64,000 nucleotides of DNA. Source: Lachnospiraceae bacterium (GTDB lineage: Bacteria > Bacillota > Clostridia > Lachnospirales > Lachnospiraceae). The stretch's first letter is position 1; each line of letters starts with the position of its first letter. Where the stretch lies: positions 213,874 through 277,873 of the forward strand of contig CAJTBF010000003.1 of assembly GCA_910574195.1 (NCBI GenBank). The letters are read 5' to 3'. Shown here piece by piece: positions 36,333-44,746 of the stretch. Made by a program: the position numbers and the translations under genes. The notes beneath the pieces were generated by a model. It saw nothing but the letters and a program-made list of their open reading frames with translations, ran no database searches and had not been told where the DNA came from.

Positions 36333-37922
36333 TTATGCCGACAATAATTCCAGCATATTCTGCTTGTCCTTTGGCTCATACAGATAGTATTCCGGTTTGG
36401 AACAGGTCTTATCATAAGAATCTTTTCCCTCAAAAGAATCCACCACCGCACGCTCCTCTTTATCCATTTTCTGATAAATTTTCCTGCCATATACAGGCGG
36501 AAGCCAGCCTTTTTGCCTTGCACCAAAGATGTTGAATTTCTTCAAAAGCTCCTCATCCTTGAATACAATGTGGCACGTTCCTTTTTTATAGAAATTGCAG
36601 GTGAAATACCGGAACTCAATATTTTTTGATTCCTGCCTGTCCTCCGCCTGCTGTAAAATATATGGAAGCGACGAACTGTCGGATACCGCACCTGCCAGAT
36701 AGTCAAATACCTTCTCTATGTCAGAAAGTTTCTGGTTCACACTGTAACTGTACCGGAATTTATGGAAAATATTGCAGAACACATCATAAACGGGGATAAT
36801 CACTTTCTGATTGATAATCCATGCCTCATTTGTTTTCCAACCGTTGAAATAGTGGATGTTCTTCTCACACCCCATGCTGTAACGGTAAGATAATTCGTCA
36901 AACAGATCCACGATACATTTTTCTATGCTCCCGGTCATGTGCTTTGACATTTCAACCTGGATTGTCCGTATATTGTACCTGTTAAAATCATACTTTTCTA
37001 GCTCATTCACTTTCGCCAGATAGCTGCTCTGCATCTCTGATGTCATCCCCCGTATAAATCGGGGGTTTCGGAACAGCGCAGACCAGTATTTTCTCCTTAC
37101 CGCTGTCACATACTGGTTGATGGATGCATCATGCTGCCCGACCTTCATTGTGATAATCGGGTTTTTGTATCCATCAGTATCAAAGGAATCCTTGATATCC
37201 GGCTTCATCCCCCAGTATTCCCGGATCAAACGTATTCCTGCATCCATTTCCATCTCGCACTGCTTCACAATCGCTTCTACAATATCATTTACCACCACAT
37301 CCGTATGATCATAATCTGCTTCTTTCTCCGCATACTTTTTCGATTTCCTTAACTGACTGAAAATATAGGACACATCTTCGGCTTGCGGTATGCTTACCTT
37401 AATGACAGCAACTTCCACATCTGTCCGGATTTCTGCGTGGATAAAAGCCGACTGGTAATATTCAACCGCCGCGCCCAACTCTTCCAGCTTACGCACAAGG
37501 AGCTTCCTCTCATTCGTATATGGGTTCCTTAAAGTCTCCGCATTCAGTATGCACACGACACAGCCGCCGTTTTTCTGCATTTCCAGTGCTTTCAGGAGAT
37601 GTCTCTCCCCTTCCGCAAAAGGCGGATTCATGGCGATCAAGTCATACTGCTTGTATGTCTGGAATCTGATAAAGTCATCATAAATGACGCGATAATTTTT
37701 TCCCTTTAAGGTTGCCCGCCTGTTCTCATTGATCTCAATACAGTCAATGTCAAGGTTTCTGTTATAATAAGGGTATTGATCTGCTACATCCATCATATAA
37801 TCGCAGATATCGCCATTCCCGGCAGACGGCTCCAAAATAGAGCTTACCGTCCTCCAGTCCGTATCTTTAAAAATTTTTTCCAACAGTTCTTTTGGCGTCG
37901 GGTAAAACTGTTCTGTATCCAT
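36333..37922 (-). CDS. DUF4942 protein with N-terminal adenine methyltransferase-like domain
   Basis: This 529-aa protein probably methylates DNA on adenine N6. SAM-binding motif ILEPSAGNGDICDYM lies at residues 29-43, an acidic motif (DIDCIEINE) at about 58-66, and the catalytic NPPF at 99-102 (MNPPFAEGERH). The C-terminal two-thirds matches the DUF4942 region seen in mobile-element proteins, with aromatic motifs (IHYFNGWKTNEAWIINQKV). No restriction enzyme is adjacent, so it may be an orphan or anti-restriction methylase of the element. The ATG follows TAGGAACAGG-like sequence. Target sequence is unknown. Confidence 0.85.
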   Translation of the reverse strand: MDTEQFYPTPKELLEKIFKDTDWRTVSSILEPSAGNGDICDYMMDVADQYPYYNRNLDIDCIEINENRRATLKGKNYRVIYDDFIRFQTYKQYDLIAMNPPFAEGERHLLKALEMQKNGGCVVCILNAETLRNPYTNERKLLVRKLEELGAAVEYYQSAFIHAEIRTDVEVAVIKVSIPQAEDVSYIFSQLRKSKKYAEKEADYDHTDVVVNDIVEAIVKQCEMEMDAGIRLIREYWGMKPDIKDSFDTDGYKNPIITMKVGQHDASINQYVTAVRRKYWSALFRNPRFIRGMTSEMQSSYLAKVNELEKYDFNRYNIRTIQVEMSKHMTGSIEKCIVDLFDELSYRYSMGCEKNIHYFNGWKTNEAWIINQKVIIPVYDVFCNIFHKFRYSYSVNQKLSDIEKVFDYLAGAVSDSSSLPYILQQAEDRQESKNIEFRYFTCNFYKKGTCHIVFKDEELLKKFNIFGARQKGWLPPVYGRKIYQKMDKEERAVVDSFEGKDSYDKTCSKPEYYLYEPKDKQNMLELLSA

Positions 37923-37943
37923 CCTGTTCCTACCTCCGTTATT

Positions 37944-38135
37944 TCAATTTTTTGTGTATTCGTTATATTTGTCCATGTCAAGCCCCAAAATCTCCGCTTC
38001 ATTCCCGGATAATTCCACTGTATCACACATATACCCATAAGCTTCGTCCACATCATCTTCCAGCAGACCATCTTTCAGAAGCGTTGCAATCTCCTTCCTC
38101 CTGTTACCACACAATTCGTTCCGGCTCAAAGGCAA
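37944..38135 (-). CDS. Hypothetical protein, 63 aa
   Basis: This is a small acidic protein (KEIATLLKDGLLEDDVDEAY). It overlaps the upstream 79-aa gene by about 32 bases and precedes the DUF4942 gene by 21 bases, so translational coupling is likely. No domain is recognised. Small genes of this kind accompany DUF4942-type genes in Lachnospiraceae mobile elements (my recollection, unchecked). Confidence 0.5.
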   Translation of the reverse strand: MPLSRNELCGNRRKEIATLLKDGLLEDDVDEAYGYMCDTVELSGNEAEILGLDMDKYNEYTKN

Positions 38136-38343
38136 CCGTCACACCTTGGTACTTCTCCAAATACTTCATGCCTGTATCCGGCTCACCTTCAAACTCATTA
38201 TTTACCGAAGTACATAAATCTGGTTGCATTCTTGCTCTTGGATTTACATCCTTCCAAAATGTTCCCATGTCATCCGTATAAACGGGTCTGTCCCACGAAT
38301 CCATACCTACAAATTTCAAATGCATTACCGCAGAATCACACAT
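38104..38343 (-). CDS. Small mobile-element protein, 79 aa (LPD11-like)
   Basis: The sequence MHLKFVGMDSWDRPVYTDDM followed by GTFWKDVNPR resembles the LPD11-type domain found as stand-alone small proteins in Clostridia conjugative elements. It is soluble, with a conserved W-K-D-V-N-P motif. GGAAGGAGAG precedes the ATG. Function is unknown. The pairing with the next gene suggests one transcript to the DUF4942 gene. Confidence 0.55.
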   Translation of the reverse strand: MCDSAVMHLKFVGMDSWDRPVYTDDMGTFWKDVNPRARMQPDLCTSVNNEFEGEPDTGMKYLEKYQGVTVAFEPERIVW

Positions 38344-38430
38344 AAAGCTCTCCTTCCGTTTGTTTTTTCATAAAAATAAGGGCGTCCCATACAACTTCAT
38401 GGAATACCCCGAATATGCTTTTAGTAATAT

Positions 38431-38667
38431 TCAAAAACCTTCCTCTTTTAAGTGTTCCTTATAACCTAGATGCGTAATCTCCATCGTCTTTCTGACATTT
38501 GGCACGATTACATTACCGTCCGAATCTGTGAATAAAAATTCAGATTCTTCGTCTGAATCGGTTACACTTTGAATCTCTTCGATCCAATCCGATGGTTCTT
38601 CTCTCTTGTTGATGGATTCCCAAAATTTGCAAAATTTTTTCCACCACCCTCCTTTTCCGTTTCTCAT
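38431..38667 (-). CDS. Hypothetical protein, 78 aa
   Basis: I start this at the ATG at 38665-38667 with AAGGAGG upstream. The protein has a basic, Trp-rich start (MRNGKGGWWKKFCKFWES) and an acidic middle (SDEESEFLFTDSDGNVI). No family is recognised. It lies between the terminator after the Rpn gene and the small LPD11-like gene. Confidence 0.45.
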   Translation of the reverse strand: MRNGKGGWWKKFCKFWESINKREEPSDWIEEIQSVTDSDEESEFLFTDSDGNVIVPNVRKTMEITHLGYKEHLKEEGF

Positions 38668-38758
38668 AAATTGCTGACCTCCTTTCATTTTAAGCTGCTA
38701 TTAAAAGCTTTTTAACTCTCCTAATTTCTTCTCCTTCTCCATTTTGAACGCAAAATAA

Positions 38759-38791
38759 GAGTATTCCATCCAAAATAGAGATAGAATACCC
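38759..38791 (-). terminator. Terminator of the Rpn-type nuclease gene
   Basis: On the minus strand GGGTATTCTATC pairs with GATGGAATACTC (12-bp stem, two wobble pairs) and is followed by TTATTTTG. It lies about 60 bases after the stop of the upstream gene. Confidence 0.7.
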
Positions 38792-38849
38792 TTACAACCG
38801 TTACATCATTTATCCTTTTTATATGGAATTATCACCAATCTTCATAAAT

Positions 38850-39788
38850 CTACACAGACTGCTTTCCGTAATGCTCTAAATAAGCGGCTGCCTGTTCTAA
38901 CGACAAACCTATCCATTCCTGCATCCTTTTCAAAATCGTTTCATCGTCAAGACCATCTTTTTTCCCCATTTTTATAAGCATCTTGGCTTCACCCTGGCTT
39001 ATTCCTTCGCGACGCAGTCTTTCTGATTCAGTCTCAATTACTGTTCCTCCCATAACACTCACCAGCCTTTCTTCATTTTTATTTCCATTTGTAATATGTG
39101 TAATGATAGTATTGATAAATCCCTTTAAGTCAATCAGCTCATTCTCGGTCAGTTCATTCGCTTCATATAAACGGACCAGTTCATCCCTAAAATATTCCAA
39201 ATCCCGTACTGCGTTCTCAATACTTCCTTCGGATATCATATCCTTTTCATACCTTGCAATATAGAACGGAATATAAGGGAACAATTTCTTTTCAACAATA
39301 TATTCCTTTGTAAATTCCTCCAGGATTACGTTTGGAGATTCATAATTCACTTCCTGCCCGTCTGGAAATGTAAAAGTAATTTTCGTAGTCTTCGGAGTTC
39401 TCTCCGTCCGTTTGACATAGATTACGGAAAATCTCGGCATGGGAATCGTCGCATGACCGATATCCCATGTTGCGAACTGTCTTGCAACAATGAAAGCATA
39501 TTCTGCAATCCTGATTGCCATGGAGCCGTCATCATAGCTCTGACACTCCAGCAGGTAAACTTCACTCCCTATCTTAATCAGGAAGTCAGAAATCTGCTCT
39601 TCTATTTCCTTGCTTCCGTCTGCCGTCTCACTTTCAGTCAAATATCCCTCTGACGGTAAAACCTCCACTTTTGTATCTAACGGGTACTCTTTCCCGAAAA
39701 CGTCGTTAATTACGGATATGAACAATCTCTTGTGCTTACTCTTCATAGTCTTAAACACATTATCGTAATCCGGTGTTTTTTTCTGCAT
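38850..39788 (-). CDS. Rpn-family recombination-promoting nuclease / PD-(D/E)xK transposase-like protein
   Basis: Members of this family carry a PD-(D/E)xK nuclease domain and promote recA-independent recombination. The N-terminal half has TPDYDNVFKTMKSKHKRLFI and the core ISDFLIKIGSEVYLLECQSY, with an aspartate and E-x-Q as nuclease residues. The C-terminal helical part ends in GISQGEAKMLIKMGKKDG and AAAYLEHYGK. The start at ATG 39786-39788 has AAAGGAT upstream and lies 27 bases after a promoter whose -10 is inside the longer upstream frame, so that frame is not coding. At 312 aa it is of family size. It is a single-gene unit with its own terminator. Confidence 0.88.
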   Translation of the reverse strand: MQKKTPDYDNVFKTMKSKHKRLFISVINDVFGKEYPLDTKVEVLPSEGYLTESETADGSKEIEEQISDFLIKIGSEVYLLECQSYDDGSMAIRIAEYAFIVARQFATWDIGHATIPMPRFSVIYVKRTERTPKTTKITFTFPDGQEVNYESPNVILEEFTKEYIVEKKLFPYIPFYIARYEKDMISEGSIENAVRDLEYFRDELVRLYEANELTENELIDLKGFINTIITHITNGNKNEERLVSVMGGTVIETESERLRREGISQGEAKMLIKMGKKDGLDDETILKRMQEWIGLSLEQAAAYLEHYGKQSV

Positions 39789-39821
39789 ATTTTTTATCCT
39801 TTCATAAAATATCCTGTCTTT

Positions 39822-39850
39822 ATTATATCGTGGTTTCCCCATTCTGACAA
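39822..39850 (-). promoter_or_regulatory. Promoter of the Rpn-type nuclease gene
   Basis: On the minus strand TTGTCA (39845-39850) and TATAAT (39822-39827) are 17 bases apart, close to the consensus for the main sigma factor. The start is about 26 bases ahead of the ATG. Confidence 0.7.
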
Positions 39851-39895
39851 CAGAGAAATCAAGGCTTCATCTTAATCATCTTGAAGAGAATCGTT

Positions 39896-41191
39896 TCATT
39901 TATCCGGCAAATATTTTTCTGTTTCTATTACTGTATCCAATACCACATCTTTCATATCCTGCCCGCTCTTTTTCTTTGGCATAACATCATTCATATAGGA
40001 TACCAATTCCGGTATTTCTTCTGGAATAATGTTCTGATTATCACCGTACACATCTACTGTAATCAGTTCCTTTGCATGACCCATCAGCTTTGATACTGCT
40101 TTTGGATTGAAATCACTCTTAAGCAGAAGCGTACAATATGTACTTCTTAAATCATGCCATCTTATATCAGGTAATCCGGCGCTTTTAAGAAGATTTTTAT
40201 AATGTCTCCAATGAAAATCCTTGCTTCGCGGCTTTCCATAACTGGAACAGCAGATATAATCTGCATCTAAAAACTGCGACTTCCTGCGGCTTCTGTTCTT
40301 CTCATATATCTTCCGCTCTTCCAAAACCGCCTCGAATACATAGTCCGGTATGGGAAGCACCCTTTTGCTAGACGATGATTTTAAAGGAAGCTCTCTTTTC
40401 GTCATAGGATTCTCGCCACTGGCATTGGGATTCCTGTCTAATTCTTTTCCCAGTTGACGTTCTACTGTCAAGGTACGATTAATATAATCAATATCTGAAT
40501 ATTTCAATCCATTAATTTCCTGGCGGCGCAATCCCATCAACACATTAAACAACACCTGCATATGGATTGGTGTCCTTTTGCTGGTTTCCAGTAAAATCTG
40601 TATCTGCTCCATTGTCAGTGTTTTCTGAATATCTATATTCCTAGTGTGGTACGGTTTAGCTTCTACAATCTTTGGTAAATTAACCCCTTCCGCCGGATTC
40701 ACTGAAACCAGCTTATGAGCCACCGCATAGCGGAGAGACACATTCAGAACAGTCTTAACATGCCGTACAATATGGACGGAACACTCCGCGCGGTTCTTAT
40801 ACAGTCTCTGGATATCCCCTCTGCTTAACTCCGTCAGTTTTTTTCTTCCAATGTATGGGATGATGTGATGCTTTACTGTTTGTGAATAGACAGAATACGT
40901 ATTAAAGCTCCCGACTCTTTGTCTGATATCATATTCAAGCCAGTGTTCCAAAAACTCCTTCAATCTTACATGACAGTTTACCACATAGGTGCCATTACTT
41001 AACTCACCTATCGTTCTCTTTTTAGCATCCTCTGCTTCCTTCTTCGTCTGAAATCCGGATTTCTGCTGTATATGTTTCGTGCCATTCTGATATTTCAGAA
41101 TGACACGATAAGCATAATTATTTCGTTCAGGCAGTTTAAAGACTGACTTTACATCCCAGTCCACATAATTCTGCCTCTTTAAATCCAACAC
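39896..41191 (-). CDS. Tyrosine recombinase (integrase)
   Basis: This is a 431-aa site-specific recombinase. The catalytic arginine appears in LMGLRRQEINGL, HxxR in WHDLRSTYCTLL, the second histidine/glycine in LMGHAKELITVDVYGD, which also holds the tyrosine nucleophile. An N-terminal AP2-like arm (about residues 1-60) and SAM-like core-binding region precede the catalytic domain. The start is a GTG with GAAGGAG upstream, 4 bases after the stop of a second integrase gene. Both likely mediate excision or integration of this element, perhaps together. Confidence 0.92.
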   Translation of the reverse strand: MLDLKRQNYVDWDVKSVFKLPERNNYAYRVILKYQNGTKHIQQKSGFQTKKEAEDAKKRTIGELSNGTYVVNCHVRLKEFLEHWLEYDIRQRVGSFNTYSVYSQTVKHHIIPYIGRKKLTELSRGDIQRLYKNRAECSVHIVRHVKTVLNVSLRYAVAHKLVSVNPAEGVNLPKIVEAKPYHTRNIDIQKTLTMEQIQILLETSKRTPIHMQVLFNVLMGLRRQEINGLKYSDIDYINRTLTVERQLGKELDRNPNASGENPMTKRELPLKSSSSKRVLPIPDYVFEAVLEERKIYEKNRSRRKSQFLDADYICCSSYGKPRSKDFHWRHYKNLLKSAGLPDIRWHDLRSTYCTLLLKSDFNPKAVSKLMGHAKELITVDVYGDNQNIIPEEIPELVSYMNDVMPKKKSGQDMKDVVLDTVIETEKYLPDK

Positions 41192-41195
41192 ACTC

Positions 41196-42368
41196 TTACG
41201 CTCCTTCCGGCAGGAAACTATTATTTAAAAAACCTCTAATCTTCTCTGTCTCATCCATAACCTCGCAGTAATATTCAAATGTCGTATTCAGGCTTGAATG
41301 TCCCAGAAGCGCGGATACTTTTATCAGCGGAACTCCCTGCTCTGTCAGAATACTTGCATACATGTGTCTCAGGCTATGGACAGTCAGATGCGGAAGCCCT
41401 GCCCTTCTGCAGAGTTTCGTCAATGCCATGTTAAAGGAAGATGTGGCGTGAGGCAGACCATTTTCACAGCAGGATAGATAATCTCCGTCTATGTAAGCTT
41501 CACCCAGCCGAGTCTTTCTAAGCGCATTCTGCCTGTTTCTTTTTACAACCTCATCCATAACTACTGCCGGGACTCTGAGGGTTCGATAGCTGTTCGGAGT
41601 TTTAGGCGGCTTTTCAATTACCTGATATTCTGATATCTTAGCCTGTCCTTTGGGAATAATTGGATTGGACGCAATCTGCCGGGAAATCGTAACGGTCTTT
41701 TTAGACAAGTCAAAATCACCGTATTTAAGCCCCGCAATCTCTCCTTTCCGCAGTCCTAAAAACAGACCGAGAAGTATTTCCAAATACCAGTTATTCTCCG
41801 AAGCCTCTTTTAAGAACAACCGTATTTCTTCTTTATTAAGTACAGTAACATTCGCCTTCTTCCTTTTATATGGCTTTGTTGCAGGTATAGGGTTACTGGA
41901 AATATAACCCTGTACTATCGCGTCTTTTAGCGCGAGATTCAATAATTCCCGGCTTTTATTACCCGCAGATTCACATATTTTAGACGTCTTAAGAAGTAAC
42001 GCATCCAAATACTCCACACTGATATAACGAAGCTTAACCCCTCGGCTCAAATTTGGCAGAATTAAATTATACAGCACATATGACGCCAACATTCGTGTCG
42101 TATTCTCAATTCGGGGGCTGTAAATCTCCTCCAGCCAATAAATCAGATAATCTTTTAAATCAAAATCGGACGAAGCGCTCGCATAGTAACTACGGTAAGC
42201 TTTGGAAAATTCTTCCTCGGACCGCCGGTAACTCTTCTCAGCTTCTTCGGGCGTTGCAAAACCGCCCTTTTTTGAATATTTTGTGGTTCCGTCTTCCTGC
42301 AGTATCTTCACGCGGTGATACCAGCTTCCTGCCTCGAAAAAAGCAACTGTTTTTTTCTTTTCCGTCAT
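41196..42368 (-). CDS. Tyrosine recombinase (integrase)
   Basis: This 390-aa recombinase has the catalytic motifs LFLGLRKGEIAGL, VHSLRHMYASIL and LLGHSSLNTTFEYYCE (tyrosine near the end). An N-terminal arm-binding segment (WYHRVKILQEDGTTKYSKKG) resembles phage-type integrases. It is unlike the neighbouring integrase in detail, so the pair is not a recent duplication. An excisionase-like gene lies 14 bases upstream. Together they form an int-int-xis cassette at the end of the element near uvrB. Confidence 0.93.
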   Translation of the reverse strand: MTEKKKTVAFFEAGSWYHRVKILQEDGTTKYSKKGGFATPEEAEKSYRRSEEEFSKAYRSYYASASSDFDLKDYLIYWLEEIYSPRIENTTRMLASYVLYNLILPNLSRGVKLRYISVEYLDALLLKTSKICESAGNKSRELLNLALKDAIVQGYISSNPIPATKPYKRKKANVTVLNKEEIRLFLKEASENNWYLEILLGLFLGLRKGEIAGLKYGDFDLSKKTVTISRQIASNPIIPKGQAKISEYQVIEKPPKTPNSYRTLRVPAVVMDEVVKRNRQNALRKTRLGEAYIDGDYLSCCENGLPHATSSFNMALTKLCRRAGLPHLTVHSLRHMYASILTEQGVPLIKVSALLGHSSLNTTFEYYCEVMDETEKIRGFLNNSFLPEGA

Positions 42369-42382
42369 AAGTAGTTTCCCTC

Positions 42383-42568
42383 CTACTTGACCGCATTAAG
42401 CCAGTCATCAAAAGATTTTTGGGGTACTCTTACGAGTTTACCTACTTTTATAACCCGGAAAGGCTCCTGTTTACGATAAACCTCTTCAAGGAATTCATAG
42501 GTTTTACTACGTCCCAAAGATAACGCCCGCTGAATATCTGATGCCAAGTAAACTTTTGTCTTTTCCAT
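42383..42568 (-). CDS. Excisionase-like helix-turn-helix protein
   Basis: The 61-aa protein is a MerR/AlpA-type winged helix: YLASDIQRALSLGRSKTYEF followed by EPFRVIKVGKLVRVPQKSFD, ending in the conserved W of the wing helix. Such proteins bend DNA and steer recombination towards excision. GTAGGAGG-type ribosome site precedes the ATG. It is immediately upstream of the two integrase genes and downstream of a large ATPase gene. The alternative is a transcriptional regulator only. Confidence 0.85.
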   Translation of the reverse strand: MEKTKVYLASDIQRALSLGRSKTYEFLEEVYRKQEPFRVIKVGKLVRVPQKSFDDWLNAVK

Positions 42569-42589
42569 TTTTTAAACCTCCTACTTTTC

Positions 42590-44614
42590 TTATAATATTC
42601 CTTCTTCACATAGCTTTTCTTCTATTTTCTTTCTATATAGATATAAATATCTTGCATGATTACTGGGCAGTCCAATAATTTTTCTAGCATTTTCTGTCCT
42701 TCCATTCACCGTTGTTCTCGTTTCCATCATCTCTGCTTCCGTTAAATAGGTAACAATCTGACGTTTGTCATTCAATACAACCATAATGTCATATTTATTT
42801 ATATATTCCTTGACCGATAAATAGAGAGTTTCCAGTTTAACATAGATATATTTATCATCATACAAAATCGCTTCTGGGTTCCCTGTATACGCTGTTTTCT
42901 CCACAAAACCTCCTGTTCCAACCACCATTTTCTCTCTCAATGCCGAAAAAATAATAACTGTCATATCCTGCTCTAACAACCGACGTTCATTCTCACATAA
43001 CACTGATACAACCGTCTCTTCAAACAACTTCTGCAATGACCTGATTTCTATTTCCGAAAATCTCTTTGTCTGTTGCAAATACCGACACACAATCTCCGCT
43101 GCAACAATAAAAACCGCATATGCCTCTGAGAATCTCGGCACCTTGAAGGCTTGTTTGTTCCGTAGAACCACACCTTTCTCTTCAATAAAACTAATAATTT
43201 TTTCGTAATTCTCAGTTACAAAGCACAGAAAATCATACGAATACAACGCCAAAATATGAGGTCGTGCCTGGTGGTATGTCAATTTTTCAAGGTCTACAGA
43301 TTGTCTTGTTTGCGATAATACCACAATTCGAGACATGGACGAGTATGCCCCCGCAATTTGCTCACCAGTCATAAGGCAGCAACCCTTTACAGGAAAATAA
43401 GCTTTTTCAGCCGTCTTACAAAACATGGTCATACGCCTTTTTGCTACTCTGTCACCATAGGCACGCAACACCATCTCCAATTTTGACTGAAGAATATTTT
43501 GCTTCTGCTTATTTGCCCCTGGCATAAGATCATCTATCAATAATATAGCGTCCCCGTATTTGGAAATTGCCATTTCCAGCCCTCCCTCTGTCGAACTGTA
43601 AGTGACCTCCGGCTTGATTGTGCTACGATTGAACAACTGGCTCATAAGGGTTGCAAGTGATGTTTTTCGGCTATTGGACACCCCTATGCAGCCTACGACA
43701 AACCGCACTGGAAAATTCGCGCTCTCGAAAAGCGTTGTCAGCAACCCGATATGATGGAACAAAAATAAAAGCGTTGAAACCTTTTTATTATTACAAATTC
43801 CAATCATATTAACTGCCTCCATAACGTAATCTTCTTTCTTTCCCATCCACTCCGGTTGCAAAATGCATAAATCCTCTCTGCATCGCACTGGGAACTCCTG
43901 ATGTCCTACTGCCCCATTGGAATCAATATAATAATAGCGACCATCTCGGAGTTTACGCCATCCAGTTGATTCGTATGTCCATATCTCCGGGACTGATGAC
44001 TGCCTAATAATATCGTGAATGTAATAGAAAAAGTCCCTCCTTGTATTTTTTTCAGGAAAAACAAAGGCTTCACCTTGCGAAAATTTCTTTATCCACTTTG
44101 GGTCTTCCACATCTGAGAATTGCACTCTTGCTTGAAATATTTGACCTTGTGTAACAATTTGAAAATTATAATATCGTTTTTCTTCTTCACCCACCGGGGT
44201 ATCATAAACATCATTCTCAATCTGCAGCAGCACTAATCCAAAATTTCCCCTTGAAAAATATCTCTGAACGTTTTGCTCCTTCCGATTCGGATGTATGATA
44301 AAACTAGGGTCAACAACGCACATTCCCCGCGGAAGCCCTGTCTTCTTATCCTCATATTCTATTTTTTTTGCTATCTCATTTGCCTCAGCACTTTTTGAGA
44401 TAACTTTTACTGAATCTTGCCCTTTTTCTTCCCTTTTCTTCTCATTGTCTTCCTCGGTTCTAACGTCTTTTGTCAAATAAACCATACCTCTGGTCAGAGC
44501 ACTTTCATGTTCTGGAATATACCGCATTCCACGAACAAGACCTCCCTCTTCATCAGACATATATTCCATTCCACGAACCAAAAATTGTTCTTCTCTTAGC
44601 GTTGAATCAAACAT
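42590..44614 (-). CDS. DUF927-like ATPase, element replication or maintenance
   Basis: This 674-aa protein resembles DUF927/primase-helicase-associated ATPases. A degenerate Walker A reads GCIGVSNSRKTSLA (around residue 312), followed by Walker B DAILLIDDLMPGANK and a sensor-like FPVKGCCLMTGEQ. The C-terminal part carries alpha-helical sequence typical of DnaB/primase partners. The N-terminus has a peculiar repeat: RGM followed by Y, V or other residues at residues 14, 29, 43 and again near 95, spaced about 15. GGAAGGAAAGG precedes the start. It is likely needed for replication or mobility of the element. Biochemical role is inferred. Confidence 0.7.
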   Translation of the reverse strand: MFDSTLREEQFLVRGMEYMSDEEGGLVRGMRYIPEHESALTRGMVYLTKDVRTEEDNEKKREEKGQDSVKVISKSAEANEIAKKIEYEDKKTGLPRGMCVVDPSFIIHPNRKEQNVQRYFSRGNFGLVLLQIENDVYDTPVGEEEKRYYNFQIVTQGQIFQARVQFSDVEDPKWIKKFSQGEAFVFPEKNTRRDFFYYIHDIIRQSSVPEIWTYESTGWRKLRDGRYYYIDSNGAVGHQEFPVRCREDLCILQPEWMGKKEDYVMEAVNMIGICNNKKVSTLLFLFHHIGLLTTLFESANFPVRFVVGCIGVSNSRKTSLATLMSQLFNRSTIKPEVTYSSTEGGLEMAISKYGDAILLIDDLMPGANKQKQNILQSKLEMVLRAYGDRVAKRRMTMFCKTAEKAYFPVKGCCLMTGEQIAGAYSSMSRIVVLSQTRQSVDLEKLTYHQARPHILALYSYDFLCFVTENYEKIISFIEEKGVVLRNKQAFKVPRFSEAYAVFIVAAEIVCRYLQQTKRFSEIEIRSLQKLFEETVVSVLCENERRLLEQDMTVIIFSALREKMVVGTGGFVEKTAYTGNPEAILYDDKYIYVKLETLYLSVKEYINKYDIMVVLNDKRQIVTYLTEAEMMETRTTVNGRTENARKIIGLPSNHARYLYLYRKKIEEKLCEEGIL

Positions 44615-44683
44615 TTTTTATTCCTTTCCTTCCGTATCGTGTGTTTAGTATAGTTCCTGCCGGCAGATACATAATATCAAAAA

Positions 44684-44714
44684 AAGCAAAAACCTCACAC
44701 AAGGGGCTTTGCTT
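44684..44714 (-). terminator. Terminator after the 558-aa unknown gene
   Basis: On the minus strand AAGCAAAGCCCCT pairs with AGGTTTTTGCTT (AAGCAAA/TTTGCTT stem) and is followed by seven T residues. It lies about 33 bases after the stop of the upstream unknown gene and before the DUF927-like gene, so the two are probably separate units. Confidence 0.75.
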
Positions 44715-44746
44715 CTCACCAGCTCTTTTTTTGACATAATATCCAT

